The notes under the pieces are model-generated. The model saw nothing but the letters and a program-made list of their open reading frames with translations, searched no databases and was not told where the DNA came from. From positions 1-8,178 of the forward strand of contig JAJRTK010000056.1 of the NCBI GenBank assembly GCA_024278345.1: 8,178 nt of DNA, read 5' to 3'. Below, in pieces: positions 5,822 through 8,178 of this stretch (position 1 is its first letter; each line of letters starts with the position of its first letter). The stretch comes from a bacterium (GTDB lineage: Bacteria > CSSED10-310 > JAJRTK01). Position numbers and translations under genes: made by a program.

Positions 5822-7855
5822 ATGAGACTCAGAAGTCTGTTTGCGCGGCTGGTTGCCAGGTTTCGTTGGTGGAGAACGAACCCCGCGGCGTCAAATTCAC
5901 AGGGGCGGGGAGCTCTGGAGGATGGGCTGGAGCGCTGGAAGGTCGAGTTCCGGGAGAGTTGTTTTCTCCAGTCCCTCCTTCCCATGCCGTTGCCTTTGAC
6001 CGCCATCAGACTGCTCCGGCGACCGCCTCACGCCCCCCGTGAGCAGAGCGTTTCCCGGGGCGAAACGGCCTCTGTCGCCGCGGATCCCCACGGTGCCGAG
6101 CTGGTGGGCGATGTGGAGATGTCTTCGTTCGACGACGATCCGTTTGTGCGGCCAGCACACCTTGAAAAGCTCTCGAAGGACGAGTTCTACCTGGACGAAC
6201 GAGGTCGGCCCGTGGGGCTGGCGGGGCCCCGCGCCCGGATCTCTGAGCCAGAGACCATCGGGGTTCAGGCTGGGGCCGGAATCCGGCCCGTGGCCACCAA
6301 TCCCTGGTTCCTCCCCATGCCCAACGCCGACGGAAACTTCATCTTCGTGGAAGAGCCCCGCTTTCCGGTGCATCAGGTTCTGCGGACGTCCGATGGCAGG
6401 ATCGCCCGGACTCCCCAAGGGCTTGAAATTTGGGAAAAACGGGATCACCATCTGGGTCAGACGTCGGTTTTCGAGGCTATCGTCACGGTCAACCACGCCG
6501 TGGAACAATGGTATGGCCGGCGCGTCCCTTGGGGCGAGGATGGTCGGCTAGAGGTCCTGCCTCACGAGTTTGTCGGCCTCAACGCCTATTACAATCCTTT
6601 GGATAGGGCACTCCATTTTGGCGTCGTTCTCTATCGCATGCCGGAACGGGAGCAAGTTTATCTTTTCGAGATTTCCACTTCCTGGGAAGTCGCTGCCCAC
6701 GAGGGCGGCCACGCCATCCATGATGTACTGAAGCCCAACAAGGGGCTGGTGGATCCCGGTTATCGCCAATGGGGCGAGTCGTTTGGCGACCAGTTGGCCA
6801 TGTGGGTGTCGCTTGTGGACCGGGACCGGGTGGAGGCGCTTTTGGCCGAAACAGGCGGGGATCTAGGGCGGCGAAGCGCCTTGACGCGGATGGCCGAGGC
6901 GTTCGGGACCCTCCGGGGCGGGAAGGAAGGGCTTCGGGACGCCTTGAACGAGCTTCGGGTCTCTGATACCGGCGAGGGGTTCCACGAGCGTTCGCAGGTG
7001 CTTACCGGTGCGGCCTACTGGGTGTTCCAGGGGATCGCGGAGGCCTGGAGGAAGGAGGGGAAATCCCCCGCCGACGCGGTGCGGGAGGCGGGAAAAACCA
7101 TGGGCCTCTTCCTGGTCCGGTCCGCCGATCACACGCCGGAAAACTCCATGACCCTGGAAGACGTGGGGAAAGCCCTTCTGAAGGTCGATAAGGAGTATTT
7201 CTCCGGGAACTACCGGGAGCTCTGGACGGCGGAGCTCACCTGGAGGGAGATCCTGACCTCCCGGGCGCTGGAAGAATGGCAAGCCCACGAAGATTCCCTG
7301 CCAAAGCTGGTTTTGCCCGCCGAAGCCTCTCAGGAGGAAGCCGATGCAATGTTGCGGGGAAGCCTGGAGGAGCTTGGAATCGACCCTCCCTTCGCTCTTC
7401 GTCTCCAGAGCCACCAGCGGGACAAGAAGGGAAGGCGCTTCCTTCGGGTGGGACTGATGCGAAACGGCCCTTCGGCCACGCTGGGCAACCACGGGATCCT
7501 CAGTTTTCGGACCGACGGCAGCCTCATGGATTGGCTCTCGCCGCTGCCCCATGCACTGACGGCCGGCACGGCCATGGAGCTCCTGAAGAAGGCCGAGGAT
7601 TTGGGCCTGGACCGTTTGGAAGGCGCCCTTTCACTGGTTCCCACGGAGGATGGAGGCCACACGGTGCAGGTGGTCCACGAATGCAGGACCGAAGGCGATC
7701 CACACCTCATGGTCCACACTTTGGAGAACCCCCGCGGCGCACGCCACGAATATTTCTTCAAGGAGCGAACCCGTATCCTCCACCAGCGTCTCCGCCGAAG
7801 AATGTTGCCCAAGGGTGCGAAAATGGCCGATCCCCACGCCTGGTTCGCCCGGTAG
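5822..7855 (+). CDS. Thermolysin-like (gluzincin) zinc metallopeptidase homologue
   Basis: The protein has 677 residues. The zinc-binding motif HEGGH lies at 293-297 (H293, E294, H297). GESFGD at 318-323 gives E319 as third zinc ligand and D323 four residues on, as in thermolysin (E166, D170). DTGEGFHERS places H388 where thermolysin has its transition-state His231, followed by TGAAYW, which resembles the AAY segment there. Before the active site, VFEAIVTVNHAVEQW (216-230) and LNAYYNP (253-259) match the layout of M4/M36 N-terminal subdomains. These residues predict an active endopeptidase. Residues 1-130 are basic then low in complexity, with no clear hydrophobic signal peptide, which is odd for a usually secreted family. 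Residues from about 497 to 677 form a domain I do not recognise; 575-625 vaguely suggests a PepSY-like fold. The exact peptidase family and substrate are unknown. Confidence 0.8.
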   Translation: MRLRSLFARLVARFRWWRTNPAASNSQGRGALEDGLERWKVEFRESCFLQSLLPMPLPLTAIRLLRRPPHAPREQSVSRGETASVAADPHGAELVGDVEMSSFDDDPFVRPAHLEKLSKDEFYLDERGRPVGLAGPRARISEPETIGVQAGAGIRPVATNPWFLPMPNADGNFIFVEEPRFPVHQVLRTSDGRIARTPQGLEIWEKRDHHLGQTSVFEAIVTVNHAVEQWYGRRVPWGEDGRLEVLPHEFVGLNAYYNPLDRALHFGVVLYRMPEREQVYLFEISTSWEVAAHEGGHAIHDVLKPNKGLVDPGYRQWGESFGDQLAMWVSLVDRDRVEALLAETGGDLGRRSALTRMAEAFGTLRGGKEGLRDALNELRVSDTGEGFHERSQVLTGAAYWVFQGIAEAWRKEGKSPADAVREAGKTMGLFLVRSADHTPENSMTLEDVGKALLKVDKEYFSGNYRELWTAELTWREILTSRALEEWQAHEDSLPKLVLPAEASQEEADAMLRGSLEELGIDPPFALRLQSHQRDKKGRRFLRVGLMRNGPSATLGNHGILSFRTDGSLMDWLSPLPHALTAGTAMELLKKAEDLGLDRLEGALSLVPTEDGGHTVQVVHECRTEGDPHLMVHTLENPRGARHEYFFKERTRILHQRLRRRMLPKGAKMADPHAWFAR

Positions 7856-8101
7856 ACCGCAAGTGAGGGCTTGACAACGGACAGGATAGAGCAAGATCAG
7901 CGGTTTGTTTCTTTGGGTTGCCTTCCGCTCCCATCGGCGGCGGTCCCACCGCCGCTGTCCGCCTATCATCGCCCTTGACGCCTTCTCCATGCCCCAAAAG
8001 CGTTTTTTCCACCGAACGATGACCGAAGCCCTGCTCCGGGTATCCACGCAAGGCGGGACAGAACAGAAAAAAAAGGAAAACGCGTAGCGTACAAAAACGT
8101 G
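7856..8101. other. Downstream non-coding region
   Basis: No gene is supported after the stop codon at 7853-7855. The region holds the second dispersed-repeat copy (7917-7957) and an A-rich stretch at about 8066-8080. No classical terminator with a U tract is seen directly after the peptidase gene; the hairpin at 7935-7957 is the nearest candidate. Confidence 0.5.
7917..7957 (-). repeat. Dispersed palindromic repeat, copy 2 (inverted)
   Basis: GCGGCGGT (7937-7944) and ACCGCCGC (7948-7955) form a perfect 8-bp stem with loop CCC, extended to 10 bp by a G-U and a C-G pair (7935-7957). Its reverse strand matches 3889-3913 at 22 of 25 bases. It lies 62 bp after the peptidase stop codon and could stabilise the transcript end or block read-through. 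Confidence 0.75.
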
Positions 8102-8178
8102 GGTCCAGGGAGCGCGCTCCCTGGTGGGTGCAGGGCGAAGCCCTGCCAGGGGACGGGGGATGGAATCCCCGGACCACC
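8102..8178. repeat. Three-hairpin palindromic element closed by an outer stem
   Basis: Three perfect palindromes follow one another. CCAGGGAGCGCGCTCCCTGG (8105-8124) is a 20-bp palindrome. GCAGGGC-GAA-GCCCTGC (8130-8146) has a 7-bp stem and GGGGAT-GGA-ATCCCC (8156-8170) a 6-bp stem. GGTCC (8102-8106) can pair with GGACC (8171-8175), enclosing all three in a cloverleaf-like fold; it competes with two pairs of the first hairpin. No tRNA features such as a GTTCRA box or CCA tail occur. From memory, repeats of this style are dispersed in GC-rich proteobacterial-type genomes. The window ends here, so the element may be cut. Confidence 0.7.

Noticed and set aside
8050-8060. AAGGCGGGACA shared with 433-443.
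   Set aside because: Only 11 bases match and the flanks diverge at once. In GC-rich DNA with many repeats this is weak evidence of a shared element.
8102-8178. A tRNA gene, suggested by the cloverleaf-like fold.
   Set aside because: The arm lengths, loops and conserved bases of tRNA are missing, including the T-loop motif and a proper anticodon loop.

Overview
The window is GC-rich bacterial DNA with three large genes, all on the + strand: a secreted repeat protein (547-3627), an ABC1/UbiB-family kinase-like membrane protein (4011-5705) and a thermolysin-like zinc metallopeptidase homologue (5822-7855). Shine-Dalgarno sequences and a Sec signal peptide show that it is bacterial. I cannot place the organism firmly. 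The mix of a tail-fibre-like surface protein, many GC-rich dispersed palindromes and an ABC1 protein with two C-terminal membrane helices is, from memory, typical of Desulfobacterota, Acidobacteriota, Verrucomicrobiota or Planctomycetota. There are no rRNA or tRNA genes, no CRISPR array and no transposase or integrase gene.

Layout. Positions 1-546 are non-coding and dense in repeats: a 16-bp direct repeat, two related copies of a 27-bp motif, a 154-bp MITE-like element inserted into one of those copies with an 8-bp target duplication, and a 53-bp nested palindrome just upstream of the first gene. The first gene encodes a signal peptide, a common N-terminal beta domain, tail-fibre-like segments, then 19 uninterrupted 26-residue repeats (exactly 78 bp each) and a conserved C-terminal domain. 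A 383-bp gap (3628-4010) follows, with a GC-rich hairpin after the stop codon and one copy of a dispersed palindromic repeat. The UbiB-like gene and the metallopeptidase gene are 116 bp apart, with no terminator visible between them, so they may be co-transcribed. Positions 7856-8178 hold an inverted copy of the dispersed repeat and, at the right edge, a three-hairpin element closed by an outer stem.

How the genes relate. I see no strong functional link among the three. The repeat protein is probably exported and exposed on the cell or released. The UbiB-like protein probably acts at the inner membrane in quinone or lipid metabolism. The peptidase homologue keeps every catalytic position I can align to thermolysin but has no evident signal peptide. 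The most striking DNA-level result is the MITE-like insertion at 261-414, because an uninterrupted copy of its target lies about 70 bp upstream in the same window.
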